From the NCBI GenBank assembly GCA_016712525.1, contig JADJQX010000007.1, positions 372,001-436,000 of the forward strand: a DNA stretch of 64,000 bases. Direction: 5' to 3'. Position numbers and translations under genes: made by a program. Positions 1-10,491 of the stretch are shown piece by piece; the first letter of the stretch is position 1, and each line of letters starts with the position of its first letter. Under the pieces are notes generated by a model. It ran no database searches. It was not told where the DNA came from and saw only the letters and a program-made list of their open reading frames with translations. This DNA is from Myxococcales bacterium. Lineage in GTDB: Bacteria > Myxococcota_A > Polyangia > Polyangiales > Polyangiaceae.

Positions 1-709
1 CCGCGCCGACACCGAGGCGCTTTCCGGCGGTCTGAGCGAGGGCCTTCTGCGCCGTGACCTCGAACGTGGTGCGCTCGAACGAGTTGCCCGTGCCCCCCTT
101 CGCGATGAAGCTCATGGGCTTCCCGCCGGAGCCGACCACGGAGTGGATCTGGGGCAGGCCGACCATGCCGGCGGCGCGGGCGAGCGCGGTGATCTGCGAG
201 GCCATCGCCGTGTGGGGCGTCTCTCCGCGGATGTTTGCAGGATACACTCCTGCCGTGTAGAGGGGCGCGCCCCAGGTCGTAGGTCGGATGGGCTCGGCGA
301 GGGGGACGAGCTTGAGGCCCGCGGCCGCCTGGAATTTCGGCTCGGGGCCGTCGTCGTCGAGCTTCATGTTGTCGAACGACGGCGCGGTCGACAGGGGCGG
401 AGCGCCCTGCGAGCCGATCGAGAGGCTCTGGCCCGTGCCGACGATCGTGGTCCAGTCGAAGTCCCAACTGGGCACGACCGGGCCGGCCTCGCCGTCGACG
501 GCGATCGCGTCCGGGGAGGCACCGTCGCGGGGCGTGGCGTCGGGGGTGCGCGCGTCGTCGGGTGCGCGCTCGTCACCCGGGGACGTGTCGGCCGCGGCGT
601 CGGCGGTGGGCGGCCCAGGCTCCTCGTCGAGGGCGAGGCCGCAGGCCAACGCGGTGAGTGGCAAGGAGACAGCGGCGGCGAGGAGGCGTGAGGCGAAGGG
701 GAGGCGCAC
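1..709 (-). CDS. Partial secreted SGNH/SASA-type esterase-like lipoprotein
   Basis: The 3' part of this gene lies beyond the left edge. I read it from a GTG at 709 because the leftward frame gives a signal sequence ending LTALAC, a lipobox, followed by an Asp/Pro/Ala-rich linker of about 60 residues. After the linker comes TIVGTGQSLSIGSQG. The GQS-x-x-x-G pattern resembles block I of SASA-type carbohydrate acetylesterases (SGNH fold), in which the Ser is the nucleophile. Later text (IHSVVGSGGKPMSFIAKGGTGNSFE) fits the same family. The catalytic Asp/His block is off the window. Substrate unknown, perhaps acetylated polysaccharide. The start is uncertain because a GAGAGG stretch directly abuts the GTG. 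Confidence 0.6.
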   Translation of the reverse strand, partial: MRLPFASRLLAAAVSLPLTALACGLALDEEPGPPTADAAADTSPGDERAPDDARTPDATPRDGASPDAIAVDGEAGPVVPSWDFDWTTIVGTGQSLSIGSQGAPPLSTAPSFDNMKLDDDGPEPKFQAAAGLKLVPLAEPIRPTTWGAPLYTAGVYPANIRGETPHTAMASQITALARAAGMVGLPQIHSVVGSGGKPMSFIAKGGTGNSFERTTFEVTAQKALAQTAGKRLGVGA

Positions 710-820
710 CCTCTCACGGTAGCAGAGCCGCGCAGCCGTGGCCCTCGTCGCGCGCGCCTCCCGCGCCTCCCGCGCTCATCTCGGGGTGCGGCGGCGCGAC
801 GCGTCTGCTACGAGGGGGGC

Positions 821-1885
821 GTGACAGCGCTCCAGGGGCTCACACCCGAGGCCATGACGCTCGCGTTTCCCGAGGTCTCGCTCGGCGAGGCGCGAAAGAT
901 CGTGTCGACGATCGTCCGCTTCGGGGGAGAGGCGCTCCGCGGTCCGGTCGAGCAGGTGCGGCGAACGGCGCTCGAGGCGGTGCGCGCGCGAGGCTCGGTG
1001 CCGTCGCTCGAGGTGCTCGCCGAGCGCAAGAGCCTCGTCGATCCCTTCGTGAAATACCTGCTCGCGACCCACGACGGCGAGCGCATCGAGGCCGTGCGCA
1101 TCCCGCTCGAGGAGCCCGGGCGCTTCTCGGTGTGCGTGAGCTCGCAGGTCGGATGTGCGTTGAAGTGCGCCTTCTGCGCGACCGGGCGCCTCGGTCTGCG
1201 AAGGAACCTCGAGACGTGGGAGATCGTCGAGCAGGTGCGCATCGTGCGCGCGCACCTCGACCCGGGGGGGCCCGCGCGTCCGCGGGTGCACGGCGTGGTG
1301 TTCCAGGGCATGGGAGAGCCGCTCGCGAACGCCGATCGGGTGCTCGACGCCATTCGGGTCATGACCGAGCCGAGCGGGCTCGCGATCGACGCGCGGGCCA
1401 TCACCGTGTGCACCTCGGGATTGCCCGCAGGCATCCGAAGGCTCGCCGTCGAGGCTCCGAAGGTGCGCCTGGGGCTCTCGATCGCGAGCGCGCGCCCCGG
1501 ACGCCGCAAGAGCCTCATGCCCATCGACGACGCTCACCCGCTCGAGGTCGCGCTCGATGCGGCGGCCTTCCACGTCGCCGAAACCGGGCTCGCGCCGCTC
1601 TTCGCCGTCACGCTGCTCGCCGGCCACAACGACGACCCCGAGGACGCGCGGGCCCTCGCCGCCGTGGTGCACGGGTTCTCGAAGCGCACCGGCAAGAGGC
1701 CGCGCCTCTCGATCATCCCGTACAACGCCATCGCCGACGAGGACGACCCGTTCGTCCGCTCGTCCGACGCGCGAGAGGAGGCCTTCCGCGAGGCGCTTCG
1801 AGCCGAGGGCGTGCACACCCACAAGCGGTACAGCGGCGGCGGAGACGTGGACGCCGCGTGCGGGCAGCTCGCCGGCCGCGGCTGA
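821..1885 (+). CDS. rlmN: RlmN/Cfr-family radical SAM rRNA methyltransferase
   Basis: 354 aa from a GTG start. The radical-SAM cluster motif is C112-x3-C116-x2-C119, followed by the family motif GMGEPLAN near residues 163-170. The C-terminal DVDAACGQL carries C347, equivalent to the methyl-transferring cysteine of RlmN. RlmN makes m2A2503 in 23S rRNA and m2A37 in some tRNAs. Length is at the short end for the family. The segment LGLSIASARPGRRKSLMPID is slightly unusual, so a paralogue with another target cannot be excluded. It stands alone, between the leftward esterase and the porin run. Confidence 0.85.
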   Translation: MTALQGLTPEAMTLAFPEVSLGEARKIVSTIVRFGGEALRGPVEQVRRTALEAVRARGSVPSLEVLAERKSLVDPFVKYLLATHDGERIEAVRIPLEEPGRFSVCVSSQVGCALKCAFCATGRLGLRRNLETWEIVEQVRIVRAHLDPGGPARPRVHGVVFQGMGEPLANADRVLDAIRVMTEPSGLAIDARAITVCTSGLPAGIRRLAVEAPKVRLGLSIASARPGRRKSLMPIDDAHPLEVALDAAAFHVAETGLAPLFAVTLLAGHNDDPEDARALAAVVHGFSKRTGKRPRLSIIPYNAIADEDDPFVRSSDAREEAFREALRAEGVHTHKRYSGGGDVDAACGQLAGRG

Positions 1886-1896
1886 CGTGACCCTGC

Positions 1897-1919
1897 AAGT
1901 GCTCGAAATAAAGGCACTT
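1897..1919 (+). other. Short inverted repeat after the rlmN-like gene
   Basis: AAGTGC (1897-1902) and GCACTT (1914-1919) are perfect 6-bp arms around an AT-richer 11-nt loop, directly downstream of the methylase stop. It could be a weak terminator or a regulatory site for the porin genes starting at 1985. The T-tract after it is only three bases. Confidence 0.25.
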
Positions 1920-1984
1920 TCGTGATGTGGGAGAAGGTCGCCCTTGTGTTCGACGAGCGATTCTGAAAACCGTGGGAGAGCACG

Positions 1985-3352
1985 GTGAGCGTCGATCGTA
2001 GGGGCACGTCGGAGGGGGCGAGAGGGGCGCGGGCCGCGGGCTTGGTCGTGGGGCTCGTCGCGCTCTTCGCGTCACGTGAGGCGAGCGCGTCGCCGGAGGA
2101 CCTCTTCGGGTACGGTCCGCGTTCGTCGGCCATGGGCGGCACGGGCGCGGCGTCGGCCCAGGGGTTCGAGGCGGCCTGGGGCAACCCTGCGCTCTTGTCG
2201 CGGATGACGTCACGCAAGCTCACGCTCGGCTACGGGGGCGCGACCTTCGGGCTCACGCGCACGCCCGAGGGCGGCCCGTCGATCTCGCACGACGCCGAGG
2301 CGGCGCGGGGCATCTTCATCGGGGCCGATCTGCCGCTCCCGTTCGGCGGCATCTTGAAGGATCGTGTGGGCGCGGCGCTCGCGTTCTACACCCCGTCGAG
2401 CATCATCATCCGCGGGCGCCTCCTCTACCCGGACAAGCCTCAGTTCCCGCTCCTCGGGGAGCGTGCGCAGTCGCTCACGGTGCGCGCGGGCTTCGGCGTC
2501 GACATAGGCTACGGGCTCCGCGTCGGGGCCGGGTTCGCGGCGCTCGCCGAGATCGTCGGCGACGTCATCGTGGCGACGGACGCCTCGGGCCGCGTGGGCA
2601 CGCGGGTGGAGGACCAGCTCGTCGCGTCGTATGCCCCCACGTTCGGCGCCACGTACGATCTCCCTTTTTGGCGCGGCGCGCGTCTTGGCGCGACGTTCCG
2701 CGGCACGCTCGACGCACGCTTCTCCGTCCTCATCGACGCGACCAAGCTCTCGTCCTTGAACATCCCCGTGTTCAACATCAGCGGGCTCGCCCAGTACGAT
2801 CCTGCGCAGCTCGCCGTCGAGCTCGCCCACGAGAGCCGAGAGCGAACCGTGGCGTTGGGTGTAACCTACAAGGGATGGAGCGCGTACCGCGGCCCCATCG
2901 AGCCGACGGTCCCGTGCCCCGAGGGGGAGGAGGGCTGCGGCGCGCTCGTCCCTCCCACTGTCCCCTACCGGGACACCGTGGTCGTCCGCGTCGGGCTCGA
3001 CGAGAGAATCCACGTGACCCCCTCGCTCGAAGGCCACGCGCGGGTTGGCGCGTTCTTCGAGACGAGCCCGCTCCCCGCGACGCTCCCGTCGTCGGACGCG
3101 TTCGACCTCGCGCAGAAGGAGCTCCGTAGCGTCCCGACTCGCTACTACGACGGCTCTCGGCTCGCAGGAACGCTCGGCCTCGGGCTCTCGATGAAGGCGC
3201 CCTTGCCTCCGTTGGATCTCGATCTCTACACCCAGCTCCACGCGGTGCTCCCTCGGGAGATCACGAGCGAGGTTGCCGGGGGCCCGCCCGAGCGGACGTC
3301 GATCTCGGGGCGAGTGCTCGTCTACGGGTTCCTCGCGGGGGTGCGGTTTTGA
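1985..3352 (+). CDS. OmpP1/FadL-like outer-membrane transport protein 1
   Basis: 455 aa, GTG start preceded by GGGAGAG. An N-terminal signal peptide ends near ASA, followed by GYGPRSSAMGGTGAASAQG, close to the N-terminal hatch motif of FadL/OmpP1/TodX porins (G-R-S-A-M-G-G-T-G). The rest alternates short beta strands typical of a 14-stranded barrel that moves hydrophobic molecules across the outer membrane. The stop overlaps the TTG start of the next gene (3349-3352), so the two are translationally coupled. Substrate is unknown. Two similar porins in tandem suggest uptake or export of related lipophilic compounds. Confidence 0.7.
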   Translation: MSVDRRGTSEGARGARAAGLVVGLVALFASREASASPEDLFGYGPRSSAMGGTGAASAQGFEAAWGNPALLSRMTSRKLTLGYGGATFGLTRTPEGGPSISHDAEAARGIFIGADLPLPFGGILKDRVGAALAFYTPSSIIIRGRLLYPDKPQFPLLGERAQSLTVRAGFGVDIGYGLRVGAGFAALAEIVGDVIVATDASGRVGTRVEDQLVASYAPTFGATYDLPFWRGARLGATFRGTLDARFSVLIDATKLSSLNIPVFNISGLAQYDPAQLAVELAHESRERTVALGVTYKGWSAYRGPIEPTVPCPEGEEGCGALVPPTVPYRDTVVVRVGLDERIHVTPSLEGHARVGAFFETSPLPATLPSSDAFDLAQKELRSVPTRYYDGSRLAGTLGLGLSMKAPLPPLDLDLYTQLHAVLPREITSEVAGGPPERTSISGRVLVYGFLAGVRF

Positions 3353-4752
3353 AGGCGCTCCGTCGCATCGCGGGCACGCTCGCGGTCCTCGGGGTCGCGC
3401 TCGTCGGAGCGCGGGCGGAGGCGAACCCTCACGATATTTTCGGGTTCGGCTCGCGGGGGCCGGCGCTCGGGAACGCGGTCTCGGCCGACGTGAGCGACGT
3501 CTCGGCCGTGTACTACAACCCCGCGGGCCTCGCGCGCGCGCGTGGCCTCGAGCTTTCGCTCGGGTATTTCAGGGCGTCGCACCACCTCCAAACGAACGGC
3601 ACCGACAACGAGGTCGACCCGGTAAAGGGGCTCGTCTTCGGCGTGGTCGCGCCCGGAGAGCTCTTCGGCAAGCGCTTCGCCTTCGGCCTCGGGGCCCATC
3701 TCCCCGACGATCGCATCTCGCGTGTCCGAGCGTTCCGCCAAGAGCAACCGCGCTGGGAGCTCTACGACAACCGGAACCAGAGGCTCACGCTCACTGCGGC
3801 GCTCGCGTTCGCGCCGACCGACTGGCTCGAGCTCGGGGCAGGGCTCTCGTTCATGTCGTCGACCGTCGGGCGCCTCGACATCCGCGGCTCGGCGAACATC
3901 TTCGCGCCGGTGCAGAGCCAGCTTCGGCACGAGGTCGACGCCGATCTCACGGCCATCCGTTACCCTCACGTGGGGGCACGTGTCGCGCTCTCCGAACGTG
4001 TCGCGCTCGCGGCCGTGTACCGCCACGAGTTCCAGCTCGGGCTCGATCTGTCGGCGCACCTCGAAGGCGACATCTCGGGCCTCACCACGGCGACGTACGA
4101 CCTCACCACCTCCAGCGTGAACAACTACCTCCCCCGGCAAGTGGTCCTCGGGGGCTCGTGGCTCGTCACTGACGCGCTCCGCGTCAACGCCGACTTCACG
4201 TGGGTCGAGTGGAGCGCGTACGTCGCGCCGGTCGCCTCGCTCGGTGTCGCGCTCGACATCCCGCCGCCCAAGGGCGGATGGCCCTCGAGCATCACGCCCC
4301 CGGAGACGCCCGCGCCGACCGCCATCGTCCCTCTCCGCATGCGAAATCGCCTCGTCCCGCACCTCGGTCTCGAGCTCGTCCCGGTCGACGGGTCGAAAGG
4401 CCGCGTGGCCCTCCGCGCCGGGTACGAGCACCAGAAGACGCCGATCTTGGCGCAGACCGGCACCGTCTCGTACATCGACCGTGATCGTCACACCATGTCG
4501 TTCGGGCTCGGCCTCGCGTGGAAGAACCCGGGTGAGGTGTTTCGTGGAACCCTCTCGCTCGACGCGCACGCGCAGGTGAGCGTCATGCCCGAAGAGGTCA
4601 CCCTGAAGGCGAGCCCCGCCGATCTCGTCGGAGACTTCCGCGCCGGGGGGCAGATCTGGAACCTCGGAGCCACCCTGACGGCGGCGTTCGACGGGCCCGT
4701 CGTGTCGGCGTTCTCCCGACCCGCGGTCCAAGGAAAGGGAGCGAGCCGGTGA
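3349..4752 (+). CDS. OmpP1/FadL-like outer-membrane transport protein 2
   Basis: 467 aa, TTG start inside the overlapping TTGA of the previous gene. The signal peptide ends ARAEA, then NPHDIFGFGSRGPALGNAVSAD and YYNPAGLA. The YNPAGLA motif is the best FadL-family marker in the window. The predicted barrel extends to the C-terminus. It resembles its upstream neighbour in layout but not in close sequence, so this is an old duplication or a co-recruited pair. Its stop overlaps the GTG of the following lipoprotein gene (4749-4752), which makes a three-gene coupled envelope operon. Confidence 0.75.
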   Translation: MKALRRIAGTLAVLGVALVGARAEANPHDIFGFGSRGPALGNAVSADVSDVSAVYYNPAGLARARGLELSLGYFRASHHLQTNGTDNEVDPVKGLVFGVVAPGELFGKRFAFGLGAHLPDDRISRVRAFRQEQPRWELYDNRNQRLTLTAALAFAPTDWLELGAGLSFMSSTVGRLDIRGSANIFAPVQSQLRHEVDADLTAIRYPHVGARVALSERVALAAVYRHEFQLGLDLSAHLEGDISGLTTATYDLTTSSVNNYLPRQVVLGGSWLVTDALRVNADFTWVEWSAYVAPVASLGVALDIPPPKGGWPSSITPPETPAPTAIVPLRMRNRLVPHLGLELVPVDGSKGRVALRAGYEHQKTPILAQTGTVSYIDRDRHTMSFGLGLAWKNPGEVFRGTLSLDAHAQVSVMPEEVTLKASPADLVGDFRAGGQIWNLGATLTAAFDGPVVSAFSRPAVQGKGASR

Positions 4753-5861
4753 GTCCCGTCGCGCGGATCCGTGCATTCTGCTGCCTATTCGCCTTCGCGC
4801 TCTCGGCGTGCGCGACGATCGGGTCCGACGGGCTCGGCGACGTGGGCCTTCCTTCGGCTGGCGTGGGGCCTTTTCGGCGGCTCCGCGCGGGCGAGGTGGT
4901 CGGGATTGCGCCGTTCGTGCTCGACGGCGAGGGTGGGTACCGGGAGCCTACGGCGCTCGCGGTCTCGAGCGCGGGGCCCGAGGTCGTGCTCTTCGCCGAA
5001 GCGACGGGCTCGGGGCGCGACGGTACCCCCGTCGGGCCCATCCTCGTTCGGACCCGCGCGCTCGATGGCCGTTCGTTCCGTGGGAGCGGTGGCGGTCCCG
5101 GGCGAGGCACGGAGGTCGCTCTCGTACCGTCACGACCGTGGGAAGAAGGCGAGGTGCGGTCACCGTTCGTGATGCGCCTCCGTGGGGAGGTCGTGCTCTT
5201 CTACTCGGGGAAAAATGGGCGGATCGGGCTCGCGCGAGGCCCTTCGCTCGATGGCCCGTTCGTTCCCTCCGACAGCCCCGTGCTCGACGAGACGGGCCGC
5301 GCTCCATGGGAGGTCGAGCCGCCGCGCGCCCCGACGGCCTACGTCGAGGGCGACAGGGTGCACCTCTTCTATGCCGCGGGTGGATTCGTCGGTGAGGCGG
5401 TCGCAGACCCCGGGACGCTCACGTTTCGGCGTGTCGACGCCGATCCGAGCACCCCTGAGCTCGATCCGGCGCTCTCTCCGAGCCCGACCGTCGACCCGAA
5501 GAGCCTCGCTCCCAACGAGAAGCCTCCGTTCGACGAGGCCGGCGTGGGGGATCCGGACGTCTCGGTGCGCGAGACCCCGGCCGGGCGCGTGCACGTGCGT
5601 GTGCTCTACACGGGTACGTCCTCCGCCGGCGCGAAGGTCGTGGGCTTCGCGGCGCGGTACGGGCACGCGGGCAAGCTCTCGCGCCAGCCCCTCCCCGTGT
5701 ACGCCGCGAAGGGAAAGGAGCGCGCGCCCTCCCTGCTCGACCTCGGCGAGCGAGGGTACCTCTACGTGACCGAGCCCCGGTCGACCGATGGCCGTGAGGG
5801 GATCGGGGCCGCTTTCGCGCCCGCGGCGTCGGAGCCTGGGCCGCCCGCGCCATCCGAGTGA
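4749..5861 (+). CDS. Lipoprotein with glycosidase-type beta-propeller repeats
   Basis: 370 aa. The GTG start overlaps the porin stop as GTGA. The signal sequence ends in the lipobox LSAC at about residues 17-20. Repeated blocks such as VVLFAEATG, VVLFYSGKNGRIGLARG, VHLFYAAGG and VRVLYTGTSSAG, each followed by short 'sample dates and values' loops, look like the blades of a five-bladed propeller of the GH43/GH32/GH62 clan. I cannot see a convincing catalytic Asp/Glu set, so it may be a binding protein. Coupling with two porins suggests a surface or periplasmic accessory role. Confidence 0.5.
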   Translation: MSPVARIRAFCCLFAFALSACATIGSDGLGDVGLPSAGVGPFRRLRAGEVVGIAPFVLDGEGGYREPTALAVSSAGPEVVLFAEATGSGRDGTPVGPILVRTRALDGRSFRGSGGGPGRGTEVALVPSRPWEEGEVRSPFVMRLRGEVVLFYSGKNGRIGLARGPSLDGPFVPSDSPVLDETGRAPWEVEPPRAPTAYVEGDRVHLFYAAGGFVGEAVADPGTLTFRRVDADPSTPELDPALSPSPTVDPKSLAPNEKPPFDEAGVGDPDVSVRETPAGRVHVRVLYTGTSSAGAKVVGFAARYGHAGKLSRQPLPVYAAKGKERAPSLLDLGERGYLYVTEPRSTDGREGIGAAFAPAASEPGPPAPSE

Positions 5862-5895
5862 GGGAAGGGCTCGGCCTCGTGGTACCCTCGAGCCG

Positions 5896-6918
5896 ATGGT
5901 CGCCGGGATCGTGCTCGGAGTGCTCTTCGTCACGCCGTTCGTCCTCACGTACGTGCTGCTGATCCGTTGGGTCGACAGGTTCGAGCCCGAGCCGTGGTGG
6001 CTCATCGCGGTCGCCTTCGTGTGGGGCGCGGTGTTCGCGACGTCGGGCGGGGGCGCGTCGTCGGCGTACGTGCAGACCGCCGTGCAGAAGGTCTTGGGGG
6101 CGAGCAGCAGTGATCCCCGGCTCGATGCGTTCGGCTCCACGGTGCTCGCTCCCGTCTTCGAAGAGGGGTTCAAGGCGATCGGCGTGGCGCTCATCGCGTT
6201 CTTGGGTCTCATCGGACTGAAGAGGCTCGATGGCCCGCTCGACGGTGCCATCTACGGAGGCGTCGTCGGTCTCGGCTTCACGTTCACGGAGGACATCCTC
6301 TACGTCGCGCAGCAATACGCGCGAGAGGGCCTCGGGGGCTTCGTGGTGCTGCTCTTCCTTCGAACCGTGCTCCTCGGTTTTTCGCACTGCACGTTCACCG
6401 CCTGCACGGGGCTCGGGTTCGGGATCGCGGCCGAGTCGAAGAGCATGGCCGTCAAGCTGCTCGCTCCGCTCTTCGGCTTCGGGTGCGCCATGGCGATGCA
6501 CGCGATGCACAACGGGCTCCCCACGTTCTTCGGAGACGGGGGCCTCGTGCTCATGCTGCTCGCGTCGTGGCTCATCGACCTCCTGTTCTTCGCGCTGCTG
6601 TGGGTGCTCGTCACCCGCGACCGCTCGATCGTCATCCGAGAGCTGCTCGGCGAGGTGGGGACGTTGATCCATCCGTCGGAGCTCAAGCTCGTGAGCTCGT
6701 ACGTGACGCTCGGAGCGAAGAACCTCCGCATCTTCTTCTCGCTGGGCTTCTCGGCGTGGCGCGTTCGCCGCAAGAAGCAGCTCTCGCTCGTGGAGCTCGC
6801 GTTCCTGAAGAGCCGACGTCGGCGTGGCGAGACCGGGCGCGCGATCGACGAGCAGGAAGCGAAGCTGCGCCACGCCATCGGCGAGGCGAACCGCGTCGGG
6901 ATCCGGATCGGGGCCTAG
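5896..6918 (+). CDS. PrsW-family intramembrane metalloprotease
   Basis: 340 aa from ATG 5896, chosen because the hydrophobic first helix begins there and TACCCT lies 7 nt upstream as a possible -10. Several membrane segments are visible. Conserved PrsW/CPBP-like motifs are present: EE-x-x-K (E89 E90 K93), GLGFTFTEDILY (E132), FSHCTFTACTGLGFG and MHAMHNG, which supply Glu and His metal ligands. PrsW of Bacillus makes the first cut in the anti-sigma factor RsiW. A target here is unknown and no sigma/anti-sigma pair is adjacent. The C-terminal ~90 residues form a basic soluble tail not typical of minimal PrsW. Confidence 0.8.
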   Translation: MVAGIVLGVLFVTPFVLTYVLLIRWVDRFEPEPWWLIAVAFVWGAVFATSGGGASSAYVQTAVQKVLGASSSDPRLDAFGSTVLAPVFEEGFKAIGVALIAFLGLIGLKRLDGPLDGAIYGGVVGLGFTFTEDILYVAQQYAREGLGGFVVLLFLRTVLLGFSHCTFTACTGLGFGIAAESKSMAVKLLAPLFGFGCAMAMHAMHNGLPTFFGDGGLVLMLLASWLIDLLFFALLWVLVTRDRSIVIRELLGEVGTLIHPSELKLVSSYVTLGAKNLRIFFSLGFSAWRVRRKKQLSLVELAFLKSRRRRGETGRAIDEQEAKLRHAIGEANRVGIRIGA

Positions 6919-7006
6919 CACGAGGGGCCCCACCAAGTGCTTGATAGTATTATGAAAAGTGGCTCGTGAGCCGTGCTCGTCCGGGTGGCGGGACGGGTCG
7001 TCGGTA

Positions 7007-8749
<1,743 letters not shown>

Positions 8750-8810
8750 GGCATCGTCCTCATAGCCGAGGCGACGGCCCGTGGTCGACAGGCGCGTGCG
8801 TGGGCGCTTT

Positions 8811-8827
8811 ACGTGGGGGTCCCACGT
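8811..8827. promoter_or_regulatory. Perfect 7-bp inverted repeat before the amidotransferase gene
   Basis: ACGTGGG (8811-8817), GGT, CCCACGT (8821-8827). It lies 18 bp before the start codon at 8846, in the 96-bp divergent region shared with argS. It could be an operator or a 5' mRNA hairpin; the sequence alone does not decide. Confidence 0.4.
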
Positions 8828-8845
8828 CGTGCATGCTTCGACGCC

Positions 8846-9625
8846 ATGTGCGAGCTCCTCGGCATGGAGTGCAACGTACCGACCGACATCGTCTTTTCGT
8901 TCTCGGGCCTCGTGCTCCGAGGGGGCAAGGCCGGGCCCCACTCCGATGGCTGGGGGCTCGCCCTCTACGACGGCAAGGCGGCGCGGACGTTCCTCGAGCC
9001 TTCGGCCGCCGCGCGGTCTCCTCTCGCCGAGTTCGTGCGGAACCACCCGACGAAGACGCTGCTCGCCATCGCTCACGTCCGCAAGAAGACGCGCGGACGC
9101 GCGGCCCTCGAGAACACGCACCCGTTCGTGCGAGAGCTGTGGGGGCGCACGTTCGTGTTCGCGCACAACGGCACGGTCCGCGGAAAGTCGCGCTTGCCGA
9201 TCGGCCGTTTCCGGCCGATCGGTGACACCGACAGCGAGCATGTCTTCTGCGCGATGCTCTCGGAGCTCGAGCGGCGGTTCCCGTCCTACCCGAAGAAGGC
9301 GTCGGAGCTCTGGGAGGCCGTGTTCGAGCTCGGCGCTCGCTTCGGTGAGGAGGGCACGCTGAACTTCTTGCTCGGGGACGGGACGCATCTCTACGCGCGC
9401 TGCGCGACCAAGCTTGCCCACATCGTGCGCAAGGCACCGTTTCAGAAGGCGACGCTCGCCGACGACGAGGTGCGCGTCGATTTCGCCGAGGTGACGACGC
9501 CGCGCGATCGCGTGGCCGTGGTGGCCACGGTTCCGCTCACCCGAGACGAGACCTGGACGGTAGGAAAACCCGGGGAAATGTGGGTGTTTCGCCGGGGTGA
9601 GCTCCGCGCGACCTTCGGCGGATGA
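8846..9625 (+). CDS. Class II glutamine amidotransferase (YafJ-like)
   Basis: 259 aa from ATG 8846. The next codon is Cys (M-C-E-L-L-G), the N-terminal nucleophile exposed after Met removal in Ntn-type amidotransferases. SDGWGLALY, AHVRKKTRG, NTHPFVRELWG, FAHNGTVRG and GDTDSEHVFCAM are the standard YafJ/GATase_4 motifs for glutamine binding. There is no synthase domain, so ammonia would pass to a separate partner or glutaminase action is the end point. The gene ends 3 bp before the convergent lipoprotein stop. Physiological role in this family is poorly known. Confidence 0.85.
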   Translation: MCELLGMECNVPTDIVFSFSGLVLRGGKAGPHSDGWGLALYDGKAARTFLEPSAAARSPLAEFVRNHPTKTLLAIAHVRKKTRGRAALENTHPFVRELWGRTFVFAHNGTVRGKSRLPIGRFRPIGDTDSEHVFCAMLSELERRFPSYPKKASELWEAVFELGARFGEEGTLNFLLGDGTHLYARCATKLAHIVRKAPFQKATLADDEVRVDFAEVTTPRDRVAVVATVPLTRDETWTVGKPGEMWVFRRGELRATFGG

Positions 9626-9628
9626 ACG

Positions 9629-9952
9629 TCAGCCTCCGGTCGCGACGTCGCGGCTTGTCGCGTCGGGGCCTCCCGCGTCGGGCGGCGCGGTCAACGCGCA
9701 CGCGGCCGTGCACTCGCTCTTCTTGGCCGCGCACTCCGACTCGGTGACCCCTTCTTTGTGCGTGAGGTCGTGGCACTCCGCAGCCTTCCCTCCGAGGGAC
9801 TCGGCCTTCACACAGGCCTCGTGGAAGGCCTCGCACGACGCGGGCATCGCGCCGTGGTCGTGGTCCTCCCCCTCGTGGTCGTGGTCATCGCTGCAGGCGA
9901 TGGCGAGGGAGAGCGCCGCGGTGATCGAGAGAGCCGTAACCATGTGTTTCAT
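9629..9952 (-). CDS. Small His/Asp- and Cys-rich lipoprotein downstream of zur
   Basis: 107 aa. The ATG overlaps the regulator stop as ATGA, so it is translationally coupled to it. The signal peptide ends in lipobox LAIAC (about 16-20). The mature N-terminus is SDDHDHEGEDHDHG, a metal-binding acidic His cluster. It is followed by six cysteines in spaced pairs (SCEAFHEAC, ECHDLTH, ECAAKKSECTAAC), likely disulfides. Position at the end of the TonB-receptor/Fur operon suggests a periplasmic metal chelator or sensor, probably zinc. No named family recognised. This is context inference. Confidence 0.75.
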   Translation of the reverse strand: MKHMVTALSITAALSLAIACSDDHDHEGEDHDHGAMPASCEAFHEACVKAESLGGKAAECHDLTHKEGVTESECAAKKSECTAACALTAPPDAGGPDATSRDVATGG

Positions 9953-10485
9953 GTGGGATCCTTGTCGATGGGGGTGGGTCGAGGCGCTTTGGGGCCCTGC
10001 CGCGTCGTGAGCCGGGTGCCCGACGGAGGGCCGTGGTGTCTGCAGCTGTCGCAGATGCCCGAGAGCCGAACGGTGCAGGACCCCTGGGCGATGGCGATCG
10101 GGATGGCGTGCCCGTCCCTCGTCGCGACGACGACGCCCTCGAGGCAGGTGACGTCCTGGCAGGCGTCGCAGACGAAGTGCGGGTGATCGTGGCCTCCGGT
10201 GGTGTCCGACATAGCGAACCGCCAGAGGTGGTCCCCGAGATCGTGCCGTGCGAGGACGCCATGGTCGGCGAGGCCGACGAGCACCCGGTACACGGTGGCT
10301 CGGTCGAGCGCGAGGCCCCCCACGGCCGCGAGCATCTCGGCGTGGCTCATGGCCTTCTGCTCGCGCATGAGCGTTGCGAGGATGGCGCGGCGCGCGCGCG
10401 TCACGCGGAGCCCTCGCTCACGGAGGAGGCGCGCCGCGCGGTCGGCGAACGGCTTCGGGTCGGTGGCGTCGGGGGCGCGACCCAT
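9949..10485 (-). CDS. zur: Fur-family metalloregulator, probable Zur
   Basis: 178 aa. It has a winged helix with recognition helix DRATVYRVLVGLADHGVL (61-78), then HDHPHFVCDAC (H99, H101, H103, C106, C109) and CDSC (C145, C148), the two CxxC pairs of the structural zinc site. The C-terminal ~25 residues are a basic, Pro-rich tail beyond the usual Fur length. Fur paralogues cannot be told apart by motif alone. Zur is favoured because the same island carries two COG0523 GTPases and cysteine-free L33 and S18, classic zinc-regulon genes. It is fourth in the leftward operon, so the repressor may control its own expression. Confidence 0.8.
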   Translation of the reverse strand: MGRAPDATDPKPFADRAARLLRERGLRVTRARRAILATLMREQKAMSHAEMLAAVGGLALDRATVYRVLVGLADHGVLARHDLGDHLWRFAMSDTTGGHDHPHFVCDACQDVTCLEGVVVATRDGHAIPIAIAQGSCTVRLSGICDSCRHHGPPSGTRLTTRQGPKAPRPTPIDKDPT

Positions 10486-10491
10486 GCTGCC

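Noticed and set aside
364..717. 117-aa Arg/Ser/Pro-rich leftward frame
   Set aside because: It is a frame shadow. The adjacent leftward frame from 709 has a lipobox and esterase text.
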